Notes: generated by a model from the sequence alone, not told the origin. A stretch of 64,000 bases of DNA from an uncultured Acetatifactor sp. (GCA_910586215.1 CAJUGH010000016.1:28655-92654); one strand, 5' to 3'; shown: positions 49,855 to 59,297, counted from the stretch's first letter. Program-made: numbers and translations.

Positions 49855-52269
49855 ATGAAGACGCAGAAGATTCCACAACAGATGCAGGACATGGAAGAAG
49901 AACTGTATTATGATAAACGCTGCCTGCGTACCAGGGAGGGAATGCTCCTGTTTGGTCCCTGCGGCCAGCGGCTGGCGGTGGATGTGCTGGAACCGGTGCC
50001 GGGTTTCAAGGGATGTATGGACTTCATCCACAAGATGAATGTGACGGAATTGTTCACGGTGAAGGCCCAGGGGATGAGATTGTCCGATGACCCGGCAGTG
50101 ACCTGGTACCCCACCTACGGAACCGCTGTGTATGTGGGGGAGGGTATCCGGATCAGGGAGCGCAAGACCATCACGGCAGAAGATGTGGCTTTTGCCCTAT
50201 ATGAGTGGGAGAACACTTCTGCAAAGGAGCAGGAGGTAGTGTTGCACGCAGAACCGGTGGGATTTGCAGAACCAGCGGGATGCGGGGAATCGGTGTGCAC
50301 TAGGGATTCTTCTGGAAAAGAGGGTCATTCTTCCCAGGAAAAAAAGCGGTACGGTGGATTCCTCCGGGAGAGTGGTTCCCTGCGCTTTGGCATCCGGCTG
50401 GGTCTGGCGGTCTTCTGGAGCCTGCCTGGGGAATGCTTTGTCCTGGAGCCTGGGAAGGCAGTGCAGTTTGCGGTGGCCTGCGCTGTGGGAAACCTGGGGG
50501 ACCTGGAACGGAAAGCTGTGCCGCACAGGGAAGCCATGCTGGCTGGAAGGCATATACCGGAAGGCGGGGAGGATACCACATGCAGGGAAGCCATGCTGGC
50601 TGGAAGGCATATACCGGAAGACGGGGAGGATACCACATGCAGGGAAGCCATGCTGGCCAGGGGGCATATGCCGGAAGGCACGGAGGACATGGTCCTCCTG
50701 GCGGACCGGGCGCTTTCCTATATCCGGAGGGCAGAGGCAGACCGGGAAGGATTCTGGGGGAGGCTCCTAGCAGAGAACCGCCGCTTCTATGAGGCAGCCC
50801 CCTCTTTTGTGTGCGATGATGCCAGGATGAATGCCTGTTGGAAATACAGGTGGTATATTTTGAAAAATACCATGAGCCGCCCCCGGTACGGCCGGTTCCA
50901 GGAGACGGTCATGTACGAGGGAAGGGATCACCGTATGGCGAAGACCCCTCTCGCCCCTGGGGGCTGGGAATTCAGCAAGCTGATCCCTCTGTCCACTCCC
51001 CTGCAGGTCACAGATCTGCGGTGGCACCCGGACCGCGGCCTTACAAGGGAAGTGATCAGGTCGGCCTTCGCGGCCCAGGATGAGGACGGCCTGCTGCTGA
51101 GCGCCTATGTGGAGGGAGAACAGAAGTCCTATGCCAATTATATGCTGCATGCCATATGGCTCTACTATCTGGCCAGCGGAGACAGGGCGCTTCTGGAAGA
51201 ACTTCTGCCTGCCATGGAGCGGTATCTTGCAGGCCATGAGAAACGATATGGGAATCCCGTGGACAGCCTGCTGGTGGAGAGGACCCATTCCCTGACGGGG
51301 AAGGAATACCAGCCCAGCTACTGGTATTTTAAAGGATACCTGGCCCAGGGACAGTATCCCCATAATCCCAAGGATTCCCAGTATTTTACACCCCTAAAGC
51401 GGGTGGACAGAAGTGTCTACCATTATCTGAACCTGCGTGCATTCGCCGCCATGGAGCGGGTGCTGGGCCGGGAGGGGTGGCAGTCCTATGAGGGGAAGGC
51501 GGACCGGGTACAGAAGGATATCCTGCAGAAAATGTGGGATCCGGAAACAGGTTTTTTCTATGACCTGCACTATGAGACGGACCAGAAGGCCATGGTGCGG
51601 AATATTGTGGGAATCTATCCCTTCTGGGCGCAGATGACCGGGGAGGAACACCGGGATGGTATTCTGCCGCTGATGGATCCGGAAGCTTTCCGCACAGGGC
51701 ACGGTTTTCCTTCCGTGTCCAGGGACTGTCCGGCCTTTTCCCCGGCAGGAGGCTGGATGGGGAACTATTTCAAGGGACGGGACGGCTGCGTGTGGTGTGG
51801 GCCTTCCTGGCCCTATACCACAGGGATTGCCCTGGAGGCGCTGGGATACCAGTGCCGTGAGGGATGTGCATCTGGCATGGAAGCGTGTTTTGATGAGGTC
51901 TTACAGGAATATACCAGGCAGCATTTCCGGGACGGGGATCGTCACAGGCCTTATCTGGTGGAGCATTACAATTCCCTTACAGGGGAACGTCTCAGCGATG
52001 AGGCGGACTACAACCATTCCTTCTGGCTGGACCTGGTGGTACAGTTCGTGGCGGGGGTGGTCCTGGAGGAAGGCGGGGTGCGGATTGCGCCGCTGCACAC
52101 CCACCTGGGCTGGTGGCGCCTGGAGGGACTGAAGGTGCGGGGACACAGCCTGTCTGTGGCCTACTGTGGGAAAGCAGGGTCAGGGAAGGAACTCCAGGTC
52201 TGGCTGGACGGGGAACTGTGGGCAGAGACGGGCCTGGAACAGGGGGCGTTTCTGGAAATGCCGCTCTAA
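49855..52269 (+). CDS. Putative intracellular glycoside hydrolase, (alpha/alpha)6 barrel (MGH1/GH37-GH63-like)
   Basis: An 804-residue protein without signal peptide. The N-terminal 270 residues are beta-rich. From about 300 to 760 the sequence has paired helices and Trp/Tyr/His-rich loops (WKYRWYILKNTMSRP, EGRDHRMAKTPLAPGGWEFS, YWYFKGYLAQGQYP, EHYNSLTGE) as in trehalase-like toroid hydrolases of the MGH1 type. I cannot name the CAZy family or the catalytic pair with certainty. Residues about 225-279 are a surface loop made of three nearly identical 19-residue repeats. The start ATG 49855 follows GGGAGGAAAGG; the open frame above it is not supported. Its product is probably released from the imported glycan for the following enzymes. 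Confidence 0.75.
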   Translation: MKTQKIPQQMQDMEEELYYDKRCLRTREGMLLFGPCGQRLAVDVLEPVPGFKGCMDFIHKMNVTELFTVKAQGMRLSDDPAVTWYPTYGTAVYVGEGIRIRERKTITAEDVAFALYEWENTSAKEQEVVLHAEPVGFAEPAGCGESVCTRDSSGKEGHSSQEKKRYGGFLRESGSLRFGIRLGLAVFWSLPGECFVLEPGKAVQFAVACAVGNLGDLERKAVPHREAMLAGRHIPEGGEDTTCREAMLAGRHIPEDGEDTTCREAMLARGHMPEGTEDMVLLADRALSYIRRAEADREGFWGRLLAENRRFYEAAPSFVCDDARMNACWKYRWYILKNTMSRPRYGRFQETVMYEGRDHRMAKTPLAPGGWEFSKLIPLSTPLQVTDLRWHPDRGLTREVIRSAFAAQDEDGLLLSAYVEGEQKSYANYMLHAIWLYYLASGDRALLEELLPAMERYLAGHEKRYGNPVDSLLVERTHSLTGKEYQPSYWYFKGYLAQGQYPHNPKDSQYFTPLKRVDRSVYHYLNLRAFAAMERVLGREGWQSYEGKADRVQKDILQKMWDPETGFFYDLHYETDQKAMVRNIVGIYPFWAQMTGEEHRDGILPLMDPEAFRTGHGFPSVSRDCPAFSPAGGWMGNYFKGRDGCVWCGPSWPYTTGIALEALGYQCREGCASGMEACFDEVLQEYTRQHFRDGDRHRPYLVEHYNSLTGERLSDEADYNHSFWLDLVVQFVAGVVLEEGGVRIAPLHTHLGWWRLEGLKVRGHSLSVAYCGKAGSGKELQVWLDGELWAETGLEQGAFLEMPL
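50527..50691. repeat. In-frame 57-bp tandem repeat (three units) within the glycoside hydrolase gene
   Basis: Units begin at 50527, 50584 and 50641 and encode REAMLAGRHIPE-type 19-residue blocks. Units 1 and 2 differ by one base, unit 3 by more, showing a recent duplication that keeps the frame. Confidence 0.85.
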
Positions 52270-52413
52270 GGCGTATCCTGATGGGAACAGCAGGAACATG
52301 TGAGGAAGGCTGAAGCAGACTGCCATAGAATGGAACACGTCATGGACAGGGGGGTTCCCTGCCTGGATGGCATGATGGAATGGTACACACATTTAAGAAA
52401 GGACACGGATAAG

Positions 52414-53574
52414 ATGGAGATAGCAAAAGCAGGATACCAGGCGGTCTTCCCCGGCATGTTGTATGCCGGGAGCGGGAGCCTGGGGGAGATACCGGGCATA
52501 TTGGAGAGGGAATCTGCCACCAGGGCAGTACTGTTGCTGGATGATGCCCTGCAGGAGGCCCCGCAGATCAAAAAACTGCAGGAGGATCTGGGGCCGTCCC
52601 TGGCCGGAACGCTTACAGGACTTCCCATAGAACCTACCAGGGGCAGTATCCGGAAGGTATATGACGCCGTCCGGGAGAAGGAAGGAGACCTGTTGATTGC
52701 CGTAGGTGGCGGCAGCATCATGGACATGGCCAAGGTGGTGGCGGCAGCAGTTCCCAATGGGGATTTTGCAGAAAGCGGCTTCTGGGATCCATCCCGGATC
52801 CGGCAGAAGGCTTTGCCTACGGTGATGGTGCCTTCCACCGCAGGTACCGGGGCAGAGGCCACTCCCAATGCCATCTTCCTGGTGCCGGAGCAGGAACTGA
52901 AGGTAGGGCTGGTATCGCCCCGGTTCGTGGCTTCCTACTGCGTGCTGGACGCGGCGCTTACCATGGGACTTCCCCGGCGCCTCACCGCATCCACGGGCCT
53001 GGATGCCCTGTGCCACGCGGTGGAATCCTATCTCTCCAAGAAGGCCAATCCATTCAGCAGGATGCTCTCCGGCCATGCGGCAGCCTTGATTGCGGCCAAC
53101 CTGGAGCGGGCATATCAGGACGGCGCGGACCGGGAAGCCAGGGAGAACATGCTGTTTGCCTCCTTCCTGGCGGGAATGTGCCTTTCTTCTTCTTCCACAG
53201 TGGCGGTACATGCCCTGTCCTATCCCCTGGGAGGAAAATACCATATTCCCCATGGCATCGGGAATGCCATTCTGCTGCCCGGAGTCCTGCAAGTGAACCT
53301 GCCGGACTGTGCAGAGGCCTATGGACAGCTTGCGGACTTGATGTTGCCCGGTTCCAGGTGGCCCTTAGGGGAGAAGGCAGAACGGTTTGTAGAGTACATC
53401 ACACAGCTATGCAGACGGCTGGATATTCCGGATTCCCTTGCGGGATATGGCATTGGGGAAGGGGATGTGGAGGAACTGGCCAGCCAGGCCATGGAGGTCA
53501 GGAGGCTGCTGGACCAGAATCCCCGGGCGCTGTCCCGGGAAGAGATTGCAGGAGTGTACCGGAATTTGGTGTAG
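52414..53574 (+). CDS. Iron-containing alcohol dehydrogenase
   Basis: A 386-residue enzyme of the Fe-ADH (group III) family that interconverts an alcohol and an aldehyde or ketone with NAD(P). Seen are GGGSIMDMAK (98-107, cofactor loop), and metal ligands D197 and H201 (LDALCHAVE), H266 (VHALSYPLGG) and H280 (HIPHGIGNA). Length matches the family when started at ATG 52414 (MEIAKAGYQAV), preceded by AAGAAAGGA; a frame extension to 52300 adds 38 residues without family support. It lies between the (alpha/alpha)6 hydrolase and the DapA-like lyase, and may reduce a product of that lyase (inference). Confidence 0.9.
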   Translation: MEIAKAGYQAVFPGMLYAGSGSLGEIPGILERESATRAVLLLDDALQEAPQIKKLQEDLGPSLAGTLTGLPIEPTRGSIRKVYDAVREKEGDLLIAVGGGSIMDMAKVVAAAVPNGDFAESGFWDPSRIRQKALPTVMVPSTAGTGAEATPNAIFLVPEQELKVGLVSPRFVASYCVLDAALTMGLPRRLTASTGLDALCHAVESYLSKKANPFSRMLSGHAAALIAANLERAYQDGADREARENMLFASFLAGMCLSSSSTVAVHALSYPLGGKYHIPHGIGNAILLPGVLQVNLPDCAEAYGQLADLMLPGSRWPLGEKAERFVEYITQLCRRLDIPDSLAGYGIGEGDVEELASQAMEVRRLLDQNPRALSREEIAGVYRNLV

Positions 53575-53620
53575 CAAGGAATCATCATTGCAGGTTCGCG
53601 GGAACGGACAGGAGGGACAG

Positions 53621-54520
53621 ATGAACCGGGAGAAAATAAAAGGAGTGATCACACCGATCCTCACACCCATGAAAGAGGACGGCTCCATCCATGAGGAGGA
53701 ACTGCGCAGACAGATTCACAGGCAGCTTGCGGGGGGTGTGCATGGTATCTTTACGGCTGGAACCAACGGGGAAGGCTATATCTTAAGCGGGGAGGAGAAG
53801 GAGAGGATCCTGGAGATTGCCATCGAGGAGGTGCAGGGAAGGGTGCCGGTGTATGCAGGAACGGGCTGTATCAGCACGGTGGAAACCATCCGGCTCTCCA
53901 GGCGTGCCCAGGATATGGGAGCCGATGTGCTCAGCGTGATCACGCCTTCTTTTGCCCAGGCCTCCCAGGAGGAACTGTATGAGCATTACCGGGCAGTAGC
54001 AGCCGCCGTGGAGATTCCGGTGGTGTTGTATAACATTCCTGCCAGGACGGGCAATGCCCTGGCCCCGGACACGGTGAAGAGGCTCTCCCAGGTGGACAAC
54101 ATTGCAGGGGTGAAGGACTCCAGCGGCAATTTCGACAATATGCTCCAATACATTGAGGGTACCAGGGAGAAGGACTTCGCGGTGCTCTCCGGCAATGATT
54201 CCCTGATTCTGTGGAACCTGCTGGCCGGGGGCACTGGAGGGATCGCCGGCTGTGCCAATGTATATCCGGGAAACATGAAGGATATCTATGAGCACTTTAT
54301 GGCAGGGAGACTGGAGGAGGCAAGGCACTGCCAGGACAAGATCCGGTCCTTCCGCAGGTGCTTTTGCTATGGCAATCCCAACACAGTGGTGAAAACCGCA
54401 GTGGCCCTGCTGGGACATGCGGTTGGAAAATGCAGGAAGCCGTTTGACTACCTGCCCGAGGAAGGCATCGGGGCAATCCGGCAGGTGCTTTTGGAGAATG
54501 AGAAGCTGGGAATGCGGTAG
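53621..54520 (+). CDS. Dihydrodipicolinate synthase/N-acetylneuraminate lyase (DapA) family protein
   Basis: A 299-residue class I aldolase of the DHDPS/NAL superfamily. Schiff-base Lys K165 (GVKDSSGN), Tyr Y137 (VVLYNIPARTGN) and the substrate loop at 47-51 read GTNGE, where DapA itself has GTTGE. Such variants often cleave 2-keto-3-deoxy sugar acids or related compounds instead of making dihydrodipicolinate, and the catabolic context argues for the same. GGAGG precedes ATG 53621; the longer frame from 53438 overlaps the dehydrogenase gene and is not used. Probably yields pyruvate plus an aldehyde for the neighbouring Fe-ADH (inference). Confidence 0.88.
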   Translation: MNREKIKGVITPILTPMKEDGSIHEEELRRQIHRQLAGGVHGIFTAGTNGEGYILSGEEKERILEIAIEEVQGRVPVYAGTGCISTVETIRLSRRAQDMGADVLSVITPSFAQASQEELYEHYRAVAAAVEIPVVLYNIPARTGNALAPDTVKRLSQVDNIAGVKDSSGNFDNMLQYIEGTREKDFAVLSGNDSLILWNLLAGGTGGIAGCANVYPGNMKDIYEHFMAGRLEEARHCQDKIRSFRRCFCYGNPNTVVKTAVALLGHAVGKCRKPFDYLPEEGIGAIRQVLLENEKLGMR

Positions 54521-54557
54521 GACATGATGCCGGGAGAGCACGGGGCGTAGAGGGAAC

Positions 54558-54605
54558 ATGGGACACAGAGGAGGAATATGGGACACAGAGAGGGGAGTGC
54601 GGGAC
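54558..54605. repeat. Tandem 20-bp repeat in the leader of the PdxA-like gene
   Basis: ATGGGACACAGAG occurs at 54558 and 54578 and a partial third GGGACA at 54600, immediately before the ATG at 54606. The repeat contains an in-frame ATG that could act as an alternative start. Confidence 0.6.
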
Positions 54606-55697
54606 ATGGATAAGACGAGACCAATTATAGGAATTACCATGGGGGATCCGGCAGGAATCGGCCCGGAGATCACGGTGAAGGCACTGATGCACAGGGGCGT
54701 CTATGAGCGCTGCAGGCCCCTGGTGGTGGGGGACCTGGCTGTGCTCCAGGAGGCTGCAGCACTTGTAGCCGGGGCGTCCTGCAGGATGGCTGCCACAGGC
54801 CAGGAGAATATGGGAACCATGGGGAAGCCTGTATTCCATGAGGCAGATGCCCCCGGCCAGGGACTGTATACGTATGGAACCATAGATGTGCTGGACTTAA
54901 AGCTGGTGGATCAGACAAGGCTGGAACTGGGAAAGGTCAGTGCCATGGGAGGGAATGCGGCTTTCGGGTATGTGAGGAAGGTGATTGAACTGGCCATGGG
55001 GGGAGAACTAGACGCAACGGTGACCAATCCTTTAAATAAGGAAGCGCTAAACCTGGCAGGCCATCATTTTGCAGGCCACACGGAAATATATGCCCACTAT
55101 ACCGGAACCCGGAACTATACCATGCTGCTGGCACACCAGAACCTGCGGGTGGTACATGTATCCACCCATGTGTCCCTGCGGGAGGCCTGTGACCGGGTGA
55201 AGAAGAAACGCATCCTGGAGGTGATCCGCATTGCGGACCAGGCTTGCCGGGATATGGGGATCCTGAGGCCCAGGATCGGTGTGGCTGGCCTGAATCCCCA
55301 CTGTGGGGAGAATGGGCTATTTGGCAGGGAGGAACTGGAGGAGATCGGTCCCGCCGTGAGAGAAGCTGTCTGTGAAGGCCTGTGTGTGGAGGGTCCTATT
55401 CCCCCGGACAGCATATTCTCCAAGGCCAGGGGAGGCATGTATGACATTGTGGTGGCCATGTACCATGACCAGGGACATATTCCCTTGAAGGTGGTGGGAT
55501 TCGTTTACAACCAGGAACAGGGGCAGTGGGAGGCAGTGGAGGGGGTGAACATTACCCTGGGCCTGCCCATTATCCGCACTTCCGTGGATCACGGCACGGC
55601 CTATGACCAGGCGGGAAAGGGTTCGGCCAGCGAACTGAGCCTGTTAAATGCCATGGATTATGCCATACGGTTTGCCTCCCGCACAACAGGGACTTGA
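54606..55697 (+). CDS. PdxA2-like dehydrogenase (4-phospho-D-threonate / 4-hydroxythreonine-4-phosphate dehydrogenase family)
   Basis: A 363-residue metal- and NAD-dependent oxidative decarboxylase of the PdxA family: ITMGDPAGIGPEI at the N-terminus, metal His in AGHTE (H158), GLNPHCGENG and MYHDQGHIPLK (H287). Classical PdxA serves vitamin B6 synthesis, but PdxA2 versions co-occur with DUF1537 kinases and oxidise 4-phospho-D-threonate or -erythronate to dihydroxyacetone phosphate and CO2. The DUF1537 kinase in this operon supports PdxA2. The start ATG 54606 (MDKTRPII) has GGGGAG at eight bases; an upstream ATG at 54558 lies in the 20-bp repeat. Ends 41 bp before the next gene. Confidence 0.92.
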   Translation: MDKTRPIIGITMGDPAGIGPEITVKALMHRGVYERCRPLVVGDLAVLQEAAALVAGASCRMAATGQENMGTMGKPVFHEADAPGQGLYTYGTIDVLDLKLVDQTRLELGKVSAMGGNAAFGYVRKVIELAMGGELDATVTNPLNKEALNLAGHHFAGHTEIYAHYTGTRNYTMLLAHQNLRVVHVSTHVSLREACDRVKKKRILEVIRIADQACRDMGILRPRIGVAGLNPHCGENGLFGREELEEIGPAVREAVCEGLCVEGPIPPDSIFSKARGGMYDIVVAMYHDQGHIPLKVVGFVYNQEQGQWEAVEGVNITLGLPIIRTSVDHGTAYDQAGKGSASELSLLNAMDYAIRFASRTTGT

Positions 55698-55738
55698 CAA
55701 ACAGGGGCTGACTGGTAGAATCAAAAGGGAAGGAATCT

Positions 55739-57952
55739 ATGTATTTTGCCGGTACAGTTCCAGATAAGGAGCAGGACAGGAATATGGAAGAGAGAGGGAC
55801 GGTGGGGCCGAAGGAGGATAGCTCCTTCTTCCGGCTACAGGAAAATGGCTGTATAGGCCTGTTGTGGGGAGGCAATGTGGTATATGAACTGGATCCCAGG
55901 AAATTTCTCTGGTATAGCGAAGGGAGACCCTGGCAGATGGGAAGACGGGAATGGCAGGTATGGCCTGCCGGGGAGGATGCCGGAAGTGCCCTGGTGGACA
56001 AAGGGGCGGGAACAGGTTCACAGCCCGGTACCCTGTCCCTGGTATCCGGGCAGATCCTGGCCAGGATCCGGTTCGGGGAACCGGAAGGAATGGCGGGGGA
56101 ATACGCCTGCCTAAAGCTCACGGTGCGTTTTGAAAATGCAGGAGATATTCCCTTATATACCTTTGCCGGTGGGCTGTCCCTGCCAGTCTGTGGGAAAGAG
56201 AAACAGAAGGTGACGATTCCCCACATGATCTACAATGACAATCCTTCCGCTGACCCGGAGCGGATCGTGCCCCACATCGGCACGGAGCCGGGCAAGGGCC
56301 TCATTGTGGAAGAACACAGGCTGCCCATCCCTGCCGTGAACGTGGAATGGAAAGAAGGGGAGGCCTATGCTTTCCTGAGCCTGCTTAGCGTGCCCTGTGT
56401 GGAAAGCGGGGAGGACGAGGACTACTGGTCCATGGGTGCCCTGAAGGAGGAAGGGGGCGTCCGGATCACGGCGGCCAGCGGTGTGCTGATGTTTAACGGG
56501 ATGAAGGATGTGTTCTACGGGGGAAGATGCACTCCCCTGTCTTACCTGAAGGGCTATAGAAGACTGGAACCTGGGGCCTGGGTGGAGAAGACCTTCTACA
56601 TCAGCTGGGGGAAAATGGAGAAGGAGGGCCGGGGGTACAGGAACCTGACAGACCTGGGGTACCGTATCCTGAAGCCGGAGATAGCTCCCTTGATCTCCTG
56701 CCAGGAGATGATCGCCTACAAATGCAAGGTATTGGACAGCCGCTTCTATGAGACAGAGGACTGTGCAGGATACTTGACCTTTGGGGCGGCCAATGGTTTT
56801 GGCAATATTTCCGGAAGGCCGGAGTTTTTCCTCTATGGCTGGACGGGCCAGTCCATCAGGCTGGCCTGGTGTGACTGCATGCTGGGGATCAAGACCGGGG
56901 AACCGTACAGGCTGGAGCGGGGCATGAAGGTGGCAGATTTCTTCCTGCGGCATGGGGAAGGGGCGGTGCCGGGGCTGATGCGGGGTTACTATATGATAGA
57001 GACAGGGGAATTCCGGGGGGCATGGAATGATGCGGGGGCATCCCTGTCTTCCAGGATCCAGGGAGAAGCCATAGCCGACTGTCTGGAACTGATGGGATTG
57101 CTCCGGGATCATGGGATAGCAGTTCCTCCGGAATGGGAAGAGACTGTAAAAAGGGCCTGTGTCTTCCTGATGAAGGAAGAGAGCCAGACGGACAAGGGAC
57201 TCTATCCCCTCGCCTGGACCCTGGAGGGCCTGCCGGAGGCCCAGGATATCAATGCCGGGGGCATGCCCTGTGTGCTGGCCCTGGCCAGGGCGGGGGAATA
57301 CTTCAGGAATGAGGCGTATCTGGCATATGCCTGTGAAAAATACCGGGCATATGCGGCCTGCCATATGGACACCTTTGAGATTCCCTTTGCCCATGCCACC
57401 ATGGATGCCCGGTGTGAGGACAAGGAGGCGGGACTGTACTTTTTCGTGACGGCAGCAAAGCTCTATGAGTTGACGGAAGAATCCTGCTTTGCAGAATGGG
57501 CGCATCTTGCTGCAGACTGGATCTTGACCTTTGTCTATCACTGGGATACCGGATTCAGGCCCGGCACAGCCTGCGCCAGGGAAGGATTCCACTCCACGGG
57601 CTGGCCCGGGGTAAGTGTCCAGAACCATCACCTGGATGTATTTTTCCCTACTTATGAGTTGTACCGGTTTGGGAAGCTGTGTGGGGATGAGAGGCTGATG
57701 GAACTGGCCCGTCTGGTGAGCAATGCCTTGACCCAGGGGATCTGCACCAGGGAAGGGGAATGGGGCTATACCGTGATCGGGGAACAGGGGGAGCAGTACT
57801 ACCAGACCAATTATTTCCAGGTGCGCTACCCTGCCATTTTGAATTATTTGGAGCATTACAGGGGAGGGATGCAGGTGTGGAATCCCTCCTGGATCACGGC
57901 CCAGGTTATGAGCAGTGCCTTGAAATTCCATTATTTGGAAGGAAAAATGTGA
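55739..57952 (+). CDS. Uncharacterised protein, possible (alpha/alpha)-toroid carbohydrate enzyme
   Basis: A 737-residue cytoplasmic protein I do not assign to a family. The N-terminal 310 residues are beta-rich; from about 360 to 735 helices alternate with loops in a pattern like six-hairpin glycosidases (GAANGFGNISGRPEFF, AWNDAGASLSS, TDKGLYPLAWTLEG, STGWPGVSVQNHHLDVFFPTYELYR). His/Trp/Asp residues cluster in these loops, as in an active site. There is no signal peptide or membrane segment. A GGGAAGGA site precedes ATG 55739. It is placed between the PdxA2-like gene and the polygalacturonase gene and may act on the same imported substrate. Function unknown. Confidence 0.7.
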   Translation: MYFAGTVPDKEQDRNMEERGTVGPKEDSSFFRLQENGCIGLLWGGNVVYELDPRKFLWYSEGRPWQMGRREWQVWPAGEDAGSALVDKGAGTGSQPGTLSLVSGQILARIRFGEPEGMAGEYACLKLTVRFENAGDIPLYTFAGGLSLPVCGKEKQKVTIPHMIYNDNPSADPERIVPHIGTEPGKGLIVEEHRLPIPAVNVEWKEGEAYAFLSLLSVPCVESGEDEDYWSMGALKEEGGVRITAASGVLMFNGMKDVFYGGRCTPLSYLKGYRRLEPGAWVEKTFYISWGKMEKEGRGYRNLTDLGYRILKPEIAPLISCQEMIAYKCKVLDSRFYETEDCAGYLTFGAANGFGNISGRPEFFLYGWTGQSIRLAWCDCMLGIKTGEPYRLERGMKVADFFLRHGEGAVPGLMRGYYMIETGEFRGAWNDAGASLSSRIQGEAIADCLELMGLLRDHGIAVPPEWEETVKRACVFLMKEESQTDKGLYPLAWTLEGLPEAQDINAGGMPCVLALARAGEYFRNEAYLAYACEKYRAYAACHMDTFEIPFAHATMDARCEDKEAGLYFFVTAAKLYELTEESCFAEWAHLAADWILTFVYHWDTGFRPGTACAREGFHSTGWPGVSVQNHHLDVFFPTYELYRFGKLCGDERLMELARLVSNALTQGICTREGEWGYTVIGEQGEQYYQTNYFQVRYPAILNYLEHYRGGMQVWNPSWITAQVMSSALKFHYLEGKM

Positions 57953-57998
57953 AAGGTGAAGAGAAAAGGAATAGTTCCTGGTCAAGGGAGGAAGAGGT

Positions 57999-59267
57999 AT
58001 GTTGGAGATCAGAGAGTTTGCATCTTATTATAAGGAAGAGAGAGGCTGGACGGATGCTTTTGTACAGGCGGTGGCAAAGCTTTCCCAGGAAGGGGGAGGC
58101 ACCCTGGTGGTGACACCGGGTGTCTATGAGACCTTCTCCATAGAACTGAAGAGCAATATCACATTGCAGGTGGAAGCCGGTGCGGAGATCCGCTTCAAGC
58201 AGGACTGGCAGGGCTACCAGGTGATCCAGTCAGAGTATGAAGGCAGGAGCACGGGCCTGTTCATGCCCTGTATCTATGCCAGGGATGCAGAAAATGTGAC
58301 CCTCTGCGGCCAGGGAACCTTGAATGGCCAGGGAGAATACTGGTGGAAGAGGCTGGGGAAGCTTTCTGCGGCCAGGCCATACCTGGTGTGCTTTGAGCGC
58401 TGCAGGCGGGTAAAGGTGCTGGATGTGAAGCTGGTGCAGTCGCCGGTGTGGACCCTGCATCCTCTTTACTGCGAGGATGTGGAGATCCGGGGCGTCACCA
58501 TACGCAATCCCTGGGATTCCCCCAATACGGATGGCATCAACCCGGATGGATGCCGCAATGTGCGGATTGCAGACTGCCTGGTGGATGTGGGGGATGACTG
58601 TATCACCTTGAAGTCGGGCACCGAGGAAACCCCGGACAGACGTCCCTGCGAGAACATTACCATCACCAACTGCAATATGGTCCATGGCCATGGAGGCGTG
58701 GTCGTTGGCAGTGAGATGAGTGGAGGTGTCCGCAATGTGACCATCACCAACTGTGTATTCCAGGATACAGACAGGGGGATCCGGGTGAAGACCAGGCGGG
58801 GCCGGGGCGGCTCCATGGAGAGCATCCTGGTCTCCAATGTGATCATGGACCGGGTGCTATGCCCCTTTGTGTTCAATATGTATTACAGGTGCGGTATGAA
58901 TGGGGGAAGCTACAAGGATAAGTTTGCCCATGAGGTCACAGAGGCCACTCCCGTGATCCGCAATATCCAGATCCAGAACTGCATGGTGACAGATGCCAAG
59001 GCGGCTGCGGGGTTCTTCTATGGCCTGCCGGAGATGCCGGTGGAGAATGTGAGCATATCGGACTGTACCATCCGTATGGGCCAGGATGCAGAGCCGGGAT
59101 GTCCTGGCATGATGGAAGACTTAGATCCCATGTGCGGGGAGGGTATCTATATGCGGCATGCAAAAAATGTGCGGTTCCGCAATGTGAAGGTGCTGGGCTG
59201 CCAGGGCGAAGGAGAAGGAAGGGCACCCTGGAATGTAGATGAGTCAGTGGAGTGGGAAGAGGGCTGA
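57999..59267 (+). CDS. Polygalacturonase-like enzyme, glycoside hydrolase family 28
   Basis: A 422-residue right-handed beta-helix protein. All GH28 active-site motifs are in order: NTDG (D178), GDDC (D199-D200), GHGG (H231) and R-x-K (R262-K264). Family members cleave galacturonic acid or rhamnogalacturonan linkages; the intracellular location (no signal peptide) suggests an exo-acting enzyme on short imported oligogalacturonides, or a related acidic sugar. ATG 57999 follows GAGGAAGAGG; 46 bp separate it from the previous gene. It is the last gene of the operon, followed by a hairpin and then the ribosomal promoter region. Confidence 0.92.
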   Translation: MLEIREFASYYKEERGWTDAFVQAVAKLSQEGGGTLVVTPGVYETFSIELKSNITLQVEAGAEIRFKQDWQGYQVIQSEYEGRSTGLFMPCIYARDAENVTLCGQGTLNGQGEYWWKRLGKLSAARPYLVCFERCRRVKVLDVKLVQSPVWTLHPLYCEDVEIRGVTIRNPWDSPNTDGINPDGCRNVRIADCLVDVGDDCITLKSGTEETPDRRPCENITITNCNMVHGHGGVVVGSEMSGGVRNVTITNCVFQDTDRGIRVKTRRGRGGSMESILVSNVIMDRVLCPFVFNMYYRCGMNGGSYKDKFAHEVTEATPVIRNIQIQNCMVTDAKAAAGFFYGLPEMPVENVSISDCTIRMGQDAEPGCPGMMEDLDPMCGEGIYMRHAKNVRFRNVKVLGCQGEGEGRAPWNVDESVEWEEG

Positions 59268-59297
59268 GGATCCGCGGCTCTGACAGAAAGCTTATAT

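Noticed and set aside
50524..50697. The 57-bp repeats as a possible CRISPR array.
   Set aside because: The units are directly adjacent without spacers and are translated in frame as part of a hydrolase.
53438..53621. A longer start for the DapA-like gene overlapping the alcohol dehydrogenase gene.
   Set aside because: The extra 61 residues overlap the end of the dehydrogenase in another frame and lack family support; GGAGG is just before ATG 53621.
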